A stretch of 64,000 bases of DNA from UBA2272 sp034368805 (GCA_034368805.1 JAXMLJ010000012.1:20448-84447), one strand, 5' to 3'; counted from the stretch's first letter, positions 8,375 to 17,148 are shown. A program made the numbers and translations. The notes: generated from the sequence alone by a model not told the origin.

Positions 8375-8934
8375 CGATGGCACACGCCCGCGAAGACGCC
8401 GGGTTCACCCTGTCCGAACTCATCGTCGTGGTGGGTCTTCTGGGCATGGTGCTCGGGATCGCGTACGCCGGCTTCAGTGTCGCCGCGAGCGGCAGCAGGA
8501 TGAGTGACCGCCAGGCGTTTCTCAGCCGCGAGGTCGGCGCACCGCTCGCGTTCGCCGATCGGGTGCTCACCCAGGCATTCGACTTCGACACAAGCTACCC
8601 CGGACTCAGCCCCAACCGCTTCGCGTTCTACACGGACCAGGACAACGACGGTAACCGCGAGCGTTACGTGATCGAGGTCGTCGGGACGCGACTGCTCGTG
8701 ACGTCTGAAGAGGAAGGTGGAGGACGGCCACGACGGCAGGTCGCCTGGTCCGAGCACAACGCCAACCTCGCTGCGGGAGAGCCGTTGTTCCGGTACTACG
8801 ACATGTACGGAGATGAGATCACCGCGATGGGTGATCTGCCCGGCAAGGCGAAGCGGATCGTGATGACGATCGTGACCGAGCATGACGGCACGCGCCTGAA
8901 AGATGCTCGAGAGATGTTCCTGCGGAACCGGTAG
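8371..8934 (+). CDS. PulG/PilW-type minor pilin
   Basis: About 187 residues. The prepilin motif is REDAG^FTLSE with Glu at +5, followed by a hydrophobic helix. The globular part is short and has the D-N-D-G-like stretch DQDNDGNRERYVIEV. In-frame starts are GTG 8368, GTG 8371 and ATG 8377. I prefer 8371 because it gives a 4-base overlap with the preceding stop and good spacing from GGAGGGG. It is likely part of the minor-pilin complex that primes assembly with its two neighbours. Confidence 0.88.
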   Translation: MTMAHAREDAGFTLSELIVVVGLLGMVLGIAYAGFSVAASGSRMSDRQAFLSREVGAPLAFADRVLTQAFDFDTSYPGLSPNRFAFYTDQDNDGNRERYVIEVVGTRLLVTSEEEGGGRPRRQVAWSEHNANLAAGEPLFRYYDMYGDEITAMGDLPGKAKRIVMTIVTEHDGTRLKDAREMFLRNR

Positions 8935-8949
8935 ACGGAGGAGAGCGCG

Positions 8950-10563
8950 ATGTTCACGGAGCTTGAGCGGCTGCATCGGGATGACACGGGCGTCGCGTTG
9001 CTGACGGTGCTCGGTGTGATGCTCGTGATCACCGTACTGGCGATCGGTTCGTACGTGCTCGCGACCCAGGCGTTGCACGAGTCGGTGCGTGTGGAGAACG
9101 ATACCCAGGCGTTCCGTGCCGCTTCGAGCGGCCTCGAACTCGTGCTCTCGACGTTCAGCGAGTCCGGGGCGCAGGCGATGATGGAAAGCGGGCCGGAAAC
9201 GGGCTCAACGCCTGATGGGACGTATGTGGTCACGGCCGAGGACCTCGGGAACAGCGAGTGGCGCCTCACGTCTGTCGGAACGCAAGTCGACGGCGCTACC
9301 GAGACGGTTCGCCAGCAGTTCTACTTCATCGATCTGTGGAAGATGAACTTCTCGGCCGGTTCGTCGTCGCTGATGAGTGGCTCCTCGGCTCTGAACGGGA
9401 CGTCGAGCATCGTCGGGCCGTTCTACATGAAGGGCGACCTGAACATCCAGGCGAACATGGCCGTGATCGAGGGTCCCCTGTTCGTCAAGAGCGGCGATAT
9501 CACTCTGAAGAACAACAACATCTGGCTGGGACTGTACGGGCAGCCGATCAAAGTCTACTGCGACAAGGCCATCCCCGAGAACGAAGGGGACGGTTCGGGC
9601 AAGGGCACCGGAGTCTACATCAGCCACAGGATCAGGTCGGTCCCGGACATCACGCTGCCGGCGATCACGCAGGAGATGCTTGAAGAGTGGGCGACGACGG
9701 CCAAGAACGAGTCGATCGACAACATCATGGGAAGGACCGCGGTAGCCAACCTCGAGTCGAGCGACGGACACGCGACCTCGTACGTGACGATACAGCCGCC
9801 GGGCACGACGACCTGGACGCGCCGCAAAGCGCAGACAACCGTGGCCGCGGCTTCGTTGCCGTACAAGTTCATCGGTGACCCGTCCGGGGTGATCGAGACC
9901 ATCGGTGATGGCGCCACGCCGCTCACCATCGGCGGGACGGGCAGTTTCGGCGCGTGGGGATCGACGACGACAACCGACGGCGTGAGTCTTACGGCAGGAC
10001 CTCCCGGGTCGACAGGCTATCCGGCTGGCCAGCACGATGACTTCGCGTACGACGATACCGCCAAGATCCTCTACATCCACGGGACGGTGTTCGTCGACGG
10101 TCCGCTCACTATCGCGCAGAACATCAAGTACGTCGGGAATGGGACCATCGTCGCCAATGGTGATGTGACGCTCAACGGATCGATCGTGCCGTACTATACA
10201 GACGCCATCGCCAACAAGAACATCCAGGGCGAGAACAACAGGTGGGCGCTCGGCATCGTGACGCCCGGGGATACGAGCTTCAACGCCGGCGGCAACAATC
10301 CGATGGCGGGTACGAGCGCGTCGGATCGCGAATCACTCCGTGAGCTGGCGGCTGACTACGCGGGAGCGTTCTATGTGGGAGGTACCGCGTACTTCAACAA
10401 CAACAACATGCTCATCCGCGGGACCGTCCTGTCGAGCCAGATGAAGTTCGATAAGAACAACAACCTGCTGATCACCAACCCGCTGCTTCCGACCTATCTG
10501 CCGGACTCGCTTCCCGGCGCCGGCACCGGTCTGCTGACGCCTGGCCTGTGGAGCCGGGGGTGA
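8950..10563 (+). CDS. PilX-like pilus assembly protein with a long Asn/Gly-rich passenger
   Basis: The 537-residue protein starts with a leader ending HRDDTG14 and a hydrophobic helix (VALLTVLGVMLVITVLAIG). The mature position 5 is Thr rather than Glu, as in PilX/GspK-like initiator subunits that cap the fibre. The rest is beta-rich and repetitive, with short Asn runs (KNNNIW, FNNNNM, KNNNLL) and many G-T-V-x-V-x-G turns that suggest a right-handed beta-helix, like the polymer-forming domains attached to some PilX homologues. The ribosome site GGAGGAG is good. A 183-base gap with an inverted repeat follows before pilM. Confidence 0.8.
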   Translation: MFTELERLHRDDTGVALLTVLGVMLVITVLAIGSYVLATQALHESVRVENDTQAFRAASSGLELVLSTFSESGAQAMMESGPETGSTPDGTYVVTAEDLGNSEWRLTSVGTQVDGATETVRQQFYFIDLWKMNFSAGSSSLMSGSSALNGTSSIVGPFYMKGDLNIQANMAVIEGPLFVKSGDITLKNNNIWLGLYGQPIKVYCDKAIPENEGDGSGKGTGVYISHRIRSVPDITLPAITQEMLEEWATTAKNESIDNIMGRTAVANLESSDGHATSYVTIQPPGTTTWTRRKAQTTVAAASLPYKFIGDPSGVIETIGDGATPLTIGGTGSFGAWGSTTTTDGVSLTAGPPGSTGYPAGQHDDFAYDDTAKILYIHGTVFVDGPLTIAQNIKYVGNGTIVANGDVTLNGSIVPYYTDAIANKNIQGENNRWALGIVTPGDTSFNAGGNNPMAGTSASDRESLRELAADYAGAFYVGGTAYFNNNNMLIRGTVLSSQMKFDKNNNLLITNPLLPTYLPDSLPGAGTGLLTPGLWSRG

Positions 10564-10591
10564 TGCAGGCCGGCAGTGAGAGTGCCCCGCT

Positions 10592-10657
10592 ATTGACAAC
10601 CGCACGCCATCTGCGGTTCGATGATTCGGAGCATGTGCTCGCGCATCCGTTGTCAAT
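10592..10657. repeat. Interrupted inverted repeat in the gap before pilM
   Basis: ATTGACAAC (10592-10600) is repeated inverted as GTTGTCAAT (10649-10657). A nested 7-bp stem, AACCGCA/TGCGGTT, lies at 10598-10618. Both arms contain a consensus -35 hexamer (TTGACA), one on each strand. It could be an operator, a promoter element for pilM (no convincing -10 is seen) or a structured leader. Confidence 0.4.
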
Positions 10658-10746
10658 GCCCAGAACATGCACTTCAGCCCGGGGGAACGTCGCAATCGCA
10701 CCAGCAGTCGTAGCCTTGTCGTAGCAGCAGAAGAAGGAGGACACCG

Positions 10747-11871
10747 TTGGGTTCCCTCTCCTTCGGTTCGAGCCAGACCGGCATCGGTCTGGACATCGGC
10801 ACCGAGCACGTTCGCGTAGCGCAGGTCAAGCAGACCGGTTCCGGTTTCGTGCTGACCGGCTACGGTCGTGTCGACGTGCCGATGGGGGCTGTTGCTGACG
10901 GCGAGATCGTGGACAGCGCCGCAGTCTCGGCGGCGATCAAGGAACTCTGGCGCGCATCGAACGTCCGTGGCAAGGAAGTCTCCACGGGCGTGTCAAACCA
11001 GCGTGTCATCGTTCGTCTGATCGATCTTCCGTTCATGGAGCGCGGCGAGTTGCAGAACGCCATCCAGTATCAGGCGCAGGACTATATTCCGATGGCCGTT
11101 GAGGAATCGATACTCGACTTCCAGATCATCGGTGACTACATGACGCCGAGCGACGAGCACATGATGGAAGTGCTCCTGGTCGCCGCGCATCGAGAGATGA
11201 TCGGCAACACGGTAAGCGCGGTCGAGGGAGCGGGTCTCAAGCTCGCCCGGGTCGACGTATCGTCGTTCGCTATCGTGCGGGCTCTCATGGGCGACAGTCT
11301 CGAGGTCCTGCCCGAGAGCGAGGGCGAGGCCACCGCCATCGTTCACGTCTCGTCGGGCATAACCAACATCGCCGTCGTCGAGCGGGGCATCCCGCGGTTC
11401 AACCGCATCTCATCGCTCGCCGGGAATACGTTCACCCAGGCGATCGCAAACGTCCTGAACGTGACGTTTGACGAAGCGGAGGATCTGAAGATCCGTGTCG
11501 GTCTTCCCGATATCGACACCGGCGCGAGCGGCGACGTTTCAGGTGTCGATCCCGAGTACGTGCAGGTGGTGCACCAGTCGATCGAGCGTGAGGTCAACAA
11601 GTTCATCGCCGAAGTGCGGCGCTCGCTGGACTACTACCTGACGCAGACGTCACAGGTGCGCACGATCACCAAGATCCTGCTCACCGGCAGCGGGGCCCAG
11701 CTGCGCAACTTCGATCACTATCTGGAGAAGGGGCTGCAGGCGCAGCAGGTCACACTCGGCGATCCGCTTGCCAGGGTCCAGGTGGCATCGAGCATCCAGC
11801 AGGCCGTGCATGACGACCGGATGGGCTGTGTCACGGCGATAGGTCTCGCACTCGGAGGGCTGCAGTCATGA
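10747..11871 (+). CDS. pilM: Type IV pilus alignment protein PilM (actin-like ATPase fold)
   Basis: The 374-residue cytoplasmic protein has the FtsA/actin-like fold. The phosphate-1 motif is GIGLDIGTEHVRVAQV near the N-terminus. The PilM signature continues with the segment around IRLIDLPFMERGELQNAIQYQ and a second nucleotide motif LTGSGAQLRNF. PilM binds the N-terminal tail of PilN and links it to PilB and PilC. The start is TTG at 10747, fixed by an excellent AAGGAGG five bases upstream and by the conserved N-terminus. pilN overlaps the stop by four bases. Confidence 0.95.
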   Translation: MGSLSFGSSQTGIGLDIGTEHVRVAQVKQTGSGFVLTGYGRVDVPMGAVADGEIVDSAAVSAAIKELWRASNVRGKEVSTGVSNQRVIVRLIDLPFMERGELQNAIQYQAQDYIPMAVEESILDFQIIGDYMTPSDEHMMEVLLVAAHREMIGNTVSAVEGAGLKLARVDVSSFAIVRALMGDSLEVLPESEGEATAIVHVSSGITNIAVVERGIPRFNRISSLAGNTFTQAIANVLNVTFDEAEDLKIRVGLPDIDTGASGDVSGVDPEYVQVVHQSIEREVNKFIAEVRRSLDYYLTQTSQVRTITKILLTGSGAQLRNFDHYLEKGLQAQQVTLGDPLARVQVASSIQQAVHDDRMGCVTAIGLALGGLQS

Positions 11872-12458
11872 TGCGCATCAACCTCCTGCCTCCCGAGATA
11901 CTGGAGCGCCGCCGGGCCGAACGACGAATCGGGTGGGTCGTCCTCGCGGCGCTCGGTGTAGCGATCATCCTTGCGGGCGTGTGGACCTTCGGCTACTTCC
12001 GTCTCCAGGACAAGAAGGACGAACTAGCCGAGGTCCAGCAGCTCGTGCAGGCCAGCCAGGCGCAGGCCGAGCAGCTCGCGGTGTTCGAGCAGCGAGCCAC
12101 AGAACTCGAGGCGCGGAAGGTCACTGCCGACCTCGCCCTCGGCTCGAGGCGCAACTGGGGCAAGCTGTTCGACGAGATCTCACTCGTTCTTCCGTCCGAT
12201 GTGTGGCTGCAGACCATGGTCGCCAGCGAGTCCAACGGCCTGTCCATCAGCGGCTATGCCGTTGACGTGCGCAACGACTCCCCGGATGCCGGGCACAAGT
12301 CGATCGCCAAGACGCTCGTGCGTCTCGCCGATCTCAGCGACCTTTACGACATCTGGTTGACCGCATCGACGAAGCAGGTGTTCGCCGAGCAGCCTGCGAT
12401 CCAGTTCACCATCACCGCTTCGGTGGGAAGCCCCGCTGCCGGGGGGGAGACGCCGTGA
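11868..12458 (+). CDS. pilN: Type IV pilus alignment protein PilN
   Basis: The 196-residue bitopic protein begins with the conserved PilM-binding motif (M)RINLLPPEI. A transmembrane helix follows at residues about 22-45, then a coiled-coil segment and a ferredoxin-like periplasmic domain. The ATGATG start overlaps the pilM stop, and 11868 and 11871 are equivalent choices. The gene is in the canonical order pilM-pilN-pilO. Confidence 0.93.
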   Translation: MMRINLLPPEILERRRAERRIGWVVLAALGVAIILAGVWTFGYFRLQDKKDELAEVQQLVQASQAQAEQLAVFEQRATELEARKVTADLALGSRRNWGKLFDEISLVLPSDVWLQTMVASESNGLSISGYAVDVRNDSPDAGHKSIAKTLVRLADLSDLYDIWLTASTKQVFAEQPAIQFTITASVGSPAAGGETP

Positions 12459-12540
12459 GCCGATCAGCCATCATCAACCATCCGCGGAGGGTGAGCCTGC
12501 CCCGCCGAGTACGCCTGCCCCGTAGCGGAGGGTGCTAGCC

Positions 12541-13158
12541 ATGGGCCGACTGTCAGCTCAGAACCAGATGATCATCGCTATCGCCATCATCGTCGTGCTG
12601 GCGGCCGTCGCGGTGTTCCTCGGCATCATGCCGCTGTTCAGCGAGGCGTCCGAGATCGATGTGCAGATCGCGACCGAGCAGTCGAACCTCTCGACAGCCC
12701 AGGCGCTTGTGGCGCGCCGCCAGAGCGCCAAGGCGCAGTCGGCGGCCAACGAGGTCGAGCTCATGCGGATCGCCAACAGCGTACCGGACTCGCCGCAGCT
12801 CCCCTCGGTCATCATCGAGCTGCAGGATGTCGCCAATGCCTCCGGGCTCGAGTTCCCGCAGATCAATGTGGGTGCGGTGAACCAAGGGCCTGCGGCGCCG
12901 GACGGGACGCCGGCAGGCTATCACGTGCTGCCCATCACGATCTCACTGCGAGGCGACTGGTCGGACCTCATCGAGTATCAGCATCGCATCACCAAGCTCG
13001 AGCGTGGCGTGCGGGTGACCAGTTCGACCTTCGCCTACGTGCCGGGTACCGAGACCACCCCCGCGATGGTCCAGGGGACGATCGTCCTTGAGGTGTACAT
13101 GATGGTGCCCGCGGCTGGTACTACGCCGACGGCCCCGGCAGACGCTACGTCCGACTAA
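12541..13158 (+). CDS. pilO: Type IV pilus alignment protein PilO
   Basis: The 205-residue protein has one N-terminal transmembrane helix (MIIAIAIIVVLAAVAVFLG), a coiled coil to about residue 85 and the PilO ferredoxin-like domain (LPITISLRGDWSDLIEYQHRI). It forms heterodimers with PilN. I chose the ATG at 12541, nine bases after GGAGG, over the GTG at 12532 that overlaps that site. The 82 bases between pilN and pilO are GC-rich and hold no clear feature. Confidence 0.93.
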   Translation: MGRLSAQNQMIIAIAIIVVLAAVAVFLGIMPLFSEASEIDVQIATEQSNLSTAQALVARRQSAKAQSAANEVELMRIANSVPDSPQLPSVIIELQDVANASGLEFPQINVGAVNQGPAAPDGTPAGYHVLPITISLRGDWSDLIEYQHRITKLERGVRVTSSTFAYVPGTETTPAMVQGTIVLEVYMMVPAAGTTPTAPADATSD

Positions 13159-13186
13159 CTGCGATCACCCGAAGGAGGCGAAGAGC

Positions 13187-13801
13187 ATGTCCGACGACCT
13201 GGGAGTGACCGGCACCGCGCCGGAGTCCGTGCCCGGTCCCGAGATCCCGAAGAAGGGCTACTTCGCCACGCCGACCGGCAGGATCGTGGGTATCGTGGTC
13301 GGGCTGGGCGTCCTCCTTCTCGTCGCCGGGATTGCTGTAGCGATCGTTGTGTTCGTCTTGGCGGGGGATGTGGCCGATGATCTTCTGGTCCAGCCCCTGG
13401 GAGAGCCGACCGCACCGGCGTCAGCCGGAACGACCGAGACCGTCCCTACCGCCGAGGCGCCTGCCCCTCCGTTGCCGAACTCGGCGGTGTTCACGTTCCG
13501 GGACATCTTCGATCCGCTCTTGAAGCCGCCCCCGACGGCCTCAAACGACACGACGCCGACGACCGATCCGGACACCGATACGCCCACGACCGACGGTACC
13601 CTCTACCTGAACGACATCGTGACCGAGGATGGCGTTCTGAAGGCTGTGCTGTCCCTGGACGACACCACCTACACGCTTGCGGTCGGCGAGGGGATCTCCG
13701 GTACGCCGTGGGAGGTGCTCAGAATCTCGAGCACACAGGTCACCATGCTCTACGGCGATGTCCAGGTGACTCTCGGCATCGGGCAGGGCATCCTCAAGTA
13801 G
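13187..13801 (+). CDS. PilP-like membrane-anchored pilus protein
   Basis: The 204-residue protein has a cytoplasmic N-terminal tail, a transmembrane helix at about 33-60, a Pro/Thr/Ala-rich linker and the motif VFTFRDIFDPLLKPP, which resembles the FRDPF-type motif of PilP/GspC. A beta-rich C-terminal domain (residues 140-204) looks like the GspC HR/PilP fold (LYLNDIVTEDG). In Gram-negative bacteria PilP links PilNO to the secretin; no secretin gene is seen here, so it may contact the wall or simply PilNO. The start follows GAAGGAGG. It is the last gene of the pilus operon, and a strong hairpin follows. Confidence 0.7.
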   Translation: MSDDLGVTGTAPESVPGPEIPKKGYFATPTGRIVGIVVGLGVLLLVAGIAVAIVVFVLAGDVADDLLVQPLGEPTAPASAGTTETVPTAEAPAPPLPNSAVFTFRDIFDPLLKPPPTASNDTTPTTDPDTDTPTTDGTLYLNDIVTEDGVLKAVLSLDDTTYTLAVGEGISGTPWEVLRISSTQVTMLYGDVQVTLGIGQGILK

Positions 13802-13827
13802 TGTTGCAGTGCACGTGAGTGAGTCAC

Positions 13828-13851
13828 CGGGCGCCGCGGATGCGGCGCCCG
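13828..13851 (+). terminator. Terminator-like hairpin ending the pilus locus
   Basis: A perfect 10-bp GC stem with a GGAT loop (CGGGCGCCGC paired with GCGGCGCCCG) starts 26 bases after the last pilus gene. There is no U-tract, which is common in high-GC actinomycetes. Confidence 0.7.
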
Positions 13852-13876
13852 TCGCGTCTGGGCGGAGCGCGTGCGC

Positions 13877-13882
13877 TAGAAT
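13877..13882 (+). promoter_or_regulatory. Candidate -10 element for the aro operon
   Basis: TAGAAT lies between the terminator hairpin and aroC, 33 bases upstream of the GTG. No clear -35 is visible. Its position right after the terminator makes it the natural start of the aro transcript. Confidence 0.35.
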
Positions 13883-13914
13883 CGAGAGAGCAGCCGAGGA
13901 ACGGAGGGCTTTCG

Positions 13915-15063
13915 GTGCGGTACACCACAGCAGGCGAGTCGCACGGCCCGGCGCTCATCACCGTGGTGTCCGACGTGCCTCACGGCCTGGAACTCGACAG
14001 GGCCGCTATCGATCTCGAGCTCGCCCGGCGACAGCGCGGCTACGGTCGGGGTGGCCGCATGGCCATCGAGACCGACGCGGTCACCGTACTGTCCGGCGTG
14101 CGCTTCGGCCGTACGATCGGAAGTCCCGTGACGCTGCTCATCGAGAACAGGGACGCGGCCAACTGGTCGGCGACCATGGACCCGTGGGGCAGCGACGAGG
14201 GAGTGGAGCTCGTCACGGCGCCGCGGCCGGGTCACGCCGACCTGCCGGGGTGCCAGCGCACGGGAGCGCGCGACGTCCGCGACATCCTCGAACGCGCCAG
14301 TGCTCGCGAGACGGCCGCCCGGGTCGCTGCCGGTGCCATCGCCAAGGCGCTGCTCGCCGAGTTCGGTGTGGTCGTGCGGTCGTGGGTGGAGGCCATCGGC
14401 CCTGCGGCGGCCGGTCCGCTCGTCCCCGACTCGGTCGTGCCCGATGTGGTCGAGGCGAGCGATGTCAGGTGCCCGGATGCGGCTGTGTCGCAGGACATGC
14501 GCTCGGCCATCGACGCCGCACGAGATGTCGGGGAGAGTCTGGGCGGCGTGTTTGTCGTCGTCGCCGAAGGACTCGTCCCCGGGCTGGGCGGTTACGGACA
14601 GGCGCATGAGCGTCTCGATGCGCGCCTGGCCGCGGCAGTCGTGTCCATCCCCGCGATCAAAGGCGTCGAGTTCGGCGACGGGTTCGCATGCGCCACGCGG
14701 CCGGGCTCGGAGGTCCACGACGAGATAGTGCTGGATGGCACCGGGGTCCTGCGACGTGCCACGAACCGCGCGGGGGGTCTCGAGGGCGGGATGACCAACG
14801 GCGAACCGGTGCTCCTTCGCGCCGCAATGAAGCCCATTCCGACGCTGATGCGTCCGCTGTCGACGATCGACCTCGCCACCGGCGAGGTCGCTGACGCCGC
14901 ACGGGAGCGCTCGGATGTCTGCGCCGTGCCGGCTGCGGCCGTCGTCGCCGAGGCCGAGGTGGCGCTCGTGCTCGCCGATGCCTATCAGGATCTGTTCGGC
15001 GGCGGGTGTGTCGAGGACATGCGCGTGGCATACGCGTCCTACACGGCGAGGATCGCCTGGTGA
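13915..15063 (+). CDS. aroC: Chorismate synthase
   Basis: The 382-residue enzyme converts EPSP to chorismate, using reduced FMN as cofactor; this is the last step of the shikimate pathway. It shows the family motifs GESHGPAL near the start, RPGHADLPGCQ, RDVRDILERASARETAARVAAGAIAK and GGMTNGEP. The start is GTG 13915 after GGAGGG; translation beginning RYTTAGESHG fits homologues exactly, and the longer open frame does not. It overlaps the next gene by four bases. Confidence 0.97.
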   Translation: MRYTTAGESHGPALITVVSDVPHGLELDRAAIDLELARRQRGYGRGGRMAIETDAVTVLSGVRFGRTIGSPVTLLIENRDAANWSATMDPWGSDEGVELVTAPRPGHADLPGCQRTGARDVRDILERASARETAARVAAGAIAKALLAEFGVVVRSWVEAIGPAAAGPLVPDSVVPDVVEASDVRCPDAAVSQDMRSAIDAARDVGESLGGVFVVVAEGLVPGLGGYGQAHERLDARLAAAVVSIPAIKGVEFGDGFACATRPGSEVHDEIVLDGTGVLRRATNRAGGLEGGMTNGEPVLLRAAMKPIPTLMRPLSTIDLATGEVADAARERSDVCAVPAAAVVAEAEVALVLADAYQDLFGGGCVEDMRVAYASYTARIAW

Positions 15064-16700
15064 ACCACGTCGTGCTGACAGGCTTCATGGGCGCCGGCAA
15101 GACCACCGTCGGGCAGTTGCTCGCGGCCACGCTCGGCTATCCGTTCGTCGACCTTGATGCGGAGATCGAGCGTCGCGAGGGCATGCGCGTCGCAGCTCTG
15201 TTTGCCGAGCGCGGAGAGCCGGGCTTCCGCGACGCGGAGCACGCCGCACTCGAGGCGTTGGCCGATTCGGCGCCCTCGGTCATCGCCACGGGAGGCGGTG
15301 TCGTCCTGCGAGAGGATAACCAGGTTCTTCTGAAGCGCCTCGGCCCGGTCGTCTACCTTGCGGTCACGCCGGAGGAAGCCATGGCCCGCCTCGGCGATGC
15401 GGGCGATCGACCGCTGCTCGCCGATGGCGGCCTTGCGGCCGCCCGCGCCATCCTCGGCGCGCGCCTGGCACTGTACGCCGCCACGGCGGACCACGTGATC
15501 GACACCGGGGGGCGGAGCGCGGAGGAGGTAGTCGAGGCCGTGCGCGTGGCGCTGGACGAGCGTGCGACGCCCGATCTCGTGCGTGTGAGAGAGCCGGGCG
15601 GCGATGGCGGGTACGACATCCTCATCGGCGCGGGACTGCTCGCCGGCGTTGGTGCGCGGTTGACCGATGCGGTTGATGCCACGTCCGCTGCGCTCGTGAC
15701 CGATGAGACCGTGTGGAGCCTGTTCGGTCCCGGCGTGAAGGCGTCGCTCGAAGGCGCCGGCATCCGTGTGAGCGAACACGTGGTGCCTGCGGGTGAGGAA
15801 TCGAAGTCGTGGGAGCGGGCGGGCGATCTGCTCGAGCGGTTCGCGGCGGCAGGTCTCGACCGCGCCTCGGTCGTGGTGGCGCTCGGCGGCGGCGTGGTCG
15901 GTGACCTCGCGGGGCTGTGCGCGGCGACGTACATGCGGGGAATCGCGCTCGTTCACGTGCCGACGACGCTGCTCGCGCAGGTAGACAGTTCCATCGGCGG
16001 GAAGACCGCGATCGACCTGCGCGCGGGCAAGAACCTCGCCGGCGCGTTCTGGCCGCCGCGGCTCGTGCTCTCGGACACCGGCGCTCTTGCGACGCTACCG
16101 GATGCCGAGTGGACGAACGGCTTGGTTGAGGCGGCGAAGACCGCGCTGCTCTCAGGTGGCGGCGTCCTGGAGCGCTTTGAGGGCGGTCTCGACGATCTGA
16201 TGGTGCGCGACCCGCGTTCTGTCGCGATGATGGTGCGTGACGCAGCGTCGTTCAAGGCGGCGGTCGTCTCGGCCGACGCGCGTGAAGCGGATACGCGTGA
16301 ATGCCTCAACCTCGGTCACACGCTTGGTCATGCGCTCGAAACCCTCGTTGGCTACGGTGACATACCGCACGGGATCGCGGTGGCCGAGGGCATGCGGTTC
16401 GCCGCCCGGCTTGCGGAGTCCGAGGCAGGTGCCGGGCATGGACTGTCGGAGCGGGCGGGCGCGTTGCTCGAGCGCATCGGCGCCGGCGCTGCCGTGGCAG
16501 CGGACCGGCTTCGGCCGGCGGCCTCGGCGCTTACGCCCGACGCGATGCTCGCCGCCATGAGGGCGGACAAGAAGTCGCGCGCGGGCGAGGTCCGCTTCGT
16601 GATGCTGGAGCAGCCCGGCGTCTGGCGCGTGGCTGCCGTAGATGACGCGACGCTACTGGCCGCATTGGCGCGGTGGATCGGGGAGATAAGGGAGGCGTGA
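15060..16700 (+). CDS. aroKB: Fused shikimate kinase / 3-dehydroquinate synthase
   Basis: The 546-residue bifunctional protein has shikimate kinase at residues 1-170 (Walker A GFMGAGKT at 8-15, FVDLDAEIERR, GGGVVLRE) and 3-dehydroquinate synthase from about 180 to the end (VPAGEESKSWE, GGGVVGDLAGLCAATYMRG, PTTLLAQVDSSIGGKT, and zinc ligands in GLVEAAK, NLGHTLGH and HGIAVAEGM). There is no stop, ribosome site or plausible internal start at the junction near 15600. The two activities are pathway steps 5 and 2, so this is not direct channelling; the fusion probably arose from adjacent aroK and aroB. GTG at 15060 overlaps the aroC stop. Confidence 0.95.
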   Translation: MNHVVLTGFMGAGKTTVGQLLAATLGYPFVDLDAEIERREGMRVAALFAERGEPGFRDAEHAALEALADSAPSVIATGGGVVLREDNQVLLKRLGPVVYLAVTPEEAMARLGDAGDRPLLADGGLAAARAILGARLALYAATADHVIDTGGRSAEEVVEAVRVALDERATPDLVRVREPGGDGGYDILIGAGLLAGVGARLTDAVDATSAALVTDETVWSLFGPGVKASLEGAGIRVSEHVVPAGEESKSWERAGDLLERFAAAGLDRASVVVALGGGVVGDLAGLCAATYMRGIALVHVPTTLLAQVDSSIGGKTAIDLRAGKNLAGAFWPPRLVLSDTGALATLPDAEWTNGLVEAAKTALLSGGGVLERFEGGLDDLMVRDPRSVAMMVRDAASFKAAVVSADAREADTRECLNLGHTLGHALETLVGYGDIPHGIAVAEGMRFAARLAESEAGAGHGLSERAGALLERIGAGAAVAADRLRPAASALTPDAMLAAMRADKKSRAGEVRFVMLEQPGVWRVAAVDDATLLAALARWIGEIREA

Positions 16701-16701
16701 G

Positions 16702-17148
16702 ATGCTGAGGGTGCTGGTGATGAACGGGCCCAACCTCAACCTGCTCGGTACGCGCGAGACGGATGTGTACGGCACGCTGACGCTCGGGCAGATCGAGGCG
16801 ATGATCGCCGAGCGGGCTGCTGCGCTCGGGGTGGATGTGAGCTTCTTCCAATCGAACCATGAAGGTGGCCTGATAGACCGGTACCACGAGGCGGTGGGTT
16901 CGCACGACGGGGTCGTGCTGAATCCCGGCGCGTACACGCACTACTCCTATGCGCTCAGGGACGCGATCGTCGCCACGTCGCTCCCGACCGTCGAGGTGCA
17001 CTTGAGCGACATCGACGCGCGCGAGGACTTCCGTGCTATCAGCGTGACCGCCCCCGTCTGTCTTGGTCAGATCGCCGGTCTCGGCGCCGAGTCGTACCTT
17101 GTCGGCCTCGAGAGGCTCGTGTCCTACCTGCGTGAGGAGGAGCGATGA
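16702..17148 (+). CDS. aroQ: Type II 3-dehydroquinate dehydratase
   Basis: The 148-residue dodecameric class II dehydroquinase catalyses step 3 of the shikimate pathway. The conserved N-terminal block NGPNLNLLGTRE is followed by the catalytic Tyr (DVYG), QSNHEG, NPGAYTHYSYALRDAI and EVHLSDIDARE. The usual N of the HLSN motif is D here. It follows aroKB by one base with a GGGAGG ribosome site and overlaps the peptidase gene by four bases. aroE and aroA are not in the window. Confidence 0.96.
   Translation: MLRVLVMNGPNLNLLGTRETDVYGTLTLGQIEAMIAERAAALGVDVSFFQSNHEGGLIDRYHEAVGSHDGVVLNPGAYTHYSYALRDAIVATSLPTVEVHLSDIDAREDFRAISVTAPVCLGQIAGLGAESYLVGLERLVSYLREEER

Noticed and set aside
5903..8383. An 826-codon open frame on the minus strand
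   Set aside because: It lies antisense to pilD, a pilin-like gene and part of another, is Arg/His/Asp-rich and has no recognisable domain. Long antisense frames are common at this GC content.
12459..12540. Small gene between pilN and pilO starting at GTG 12456
   Set aside because: The frame is very short, lacks a ribosome site of its own and has no recognisable content.
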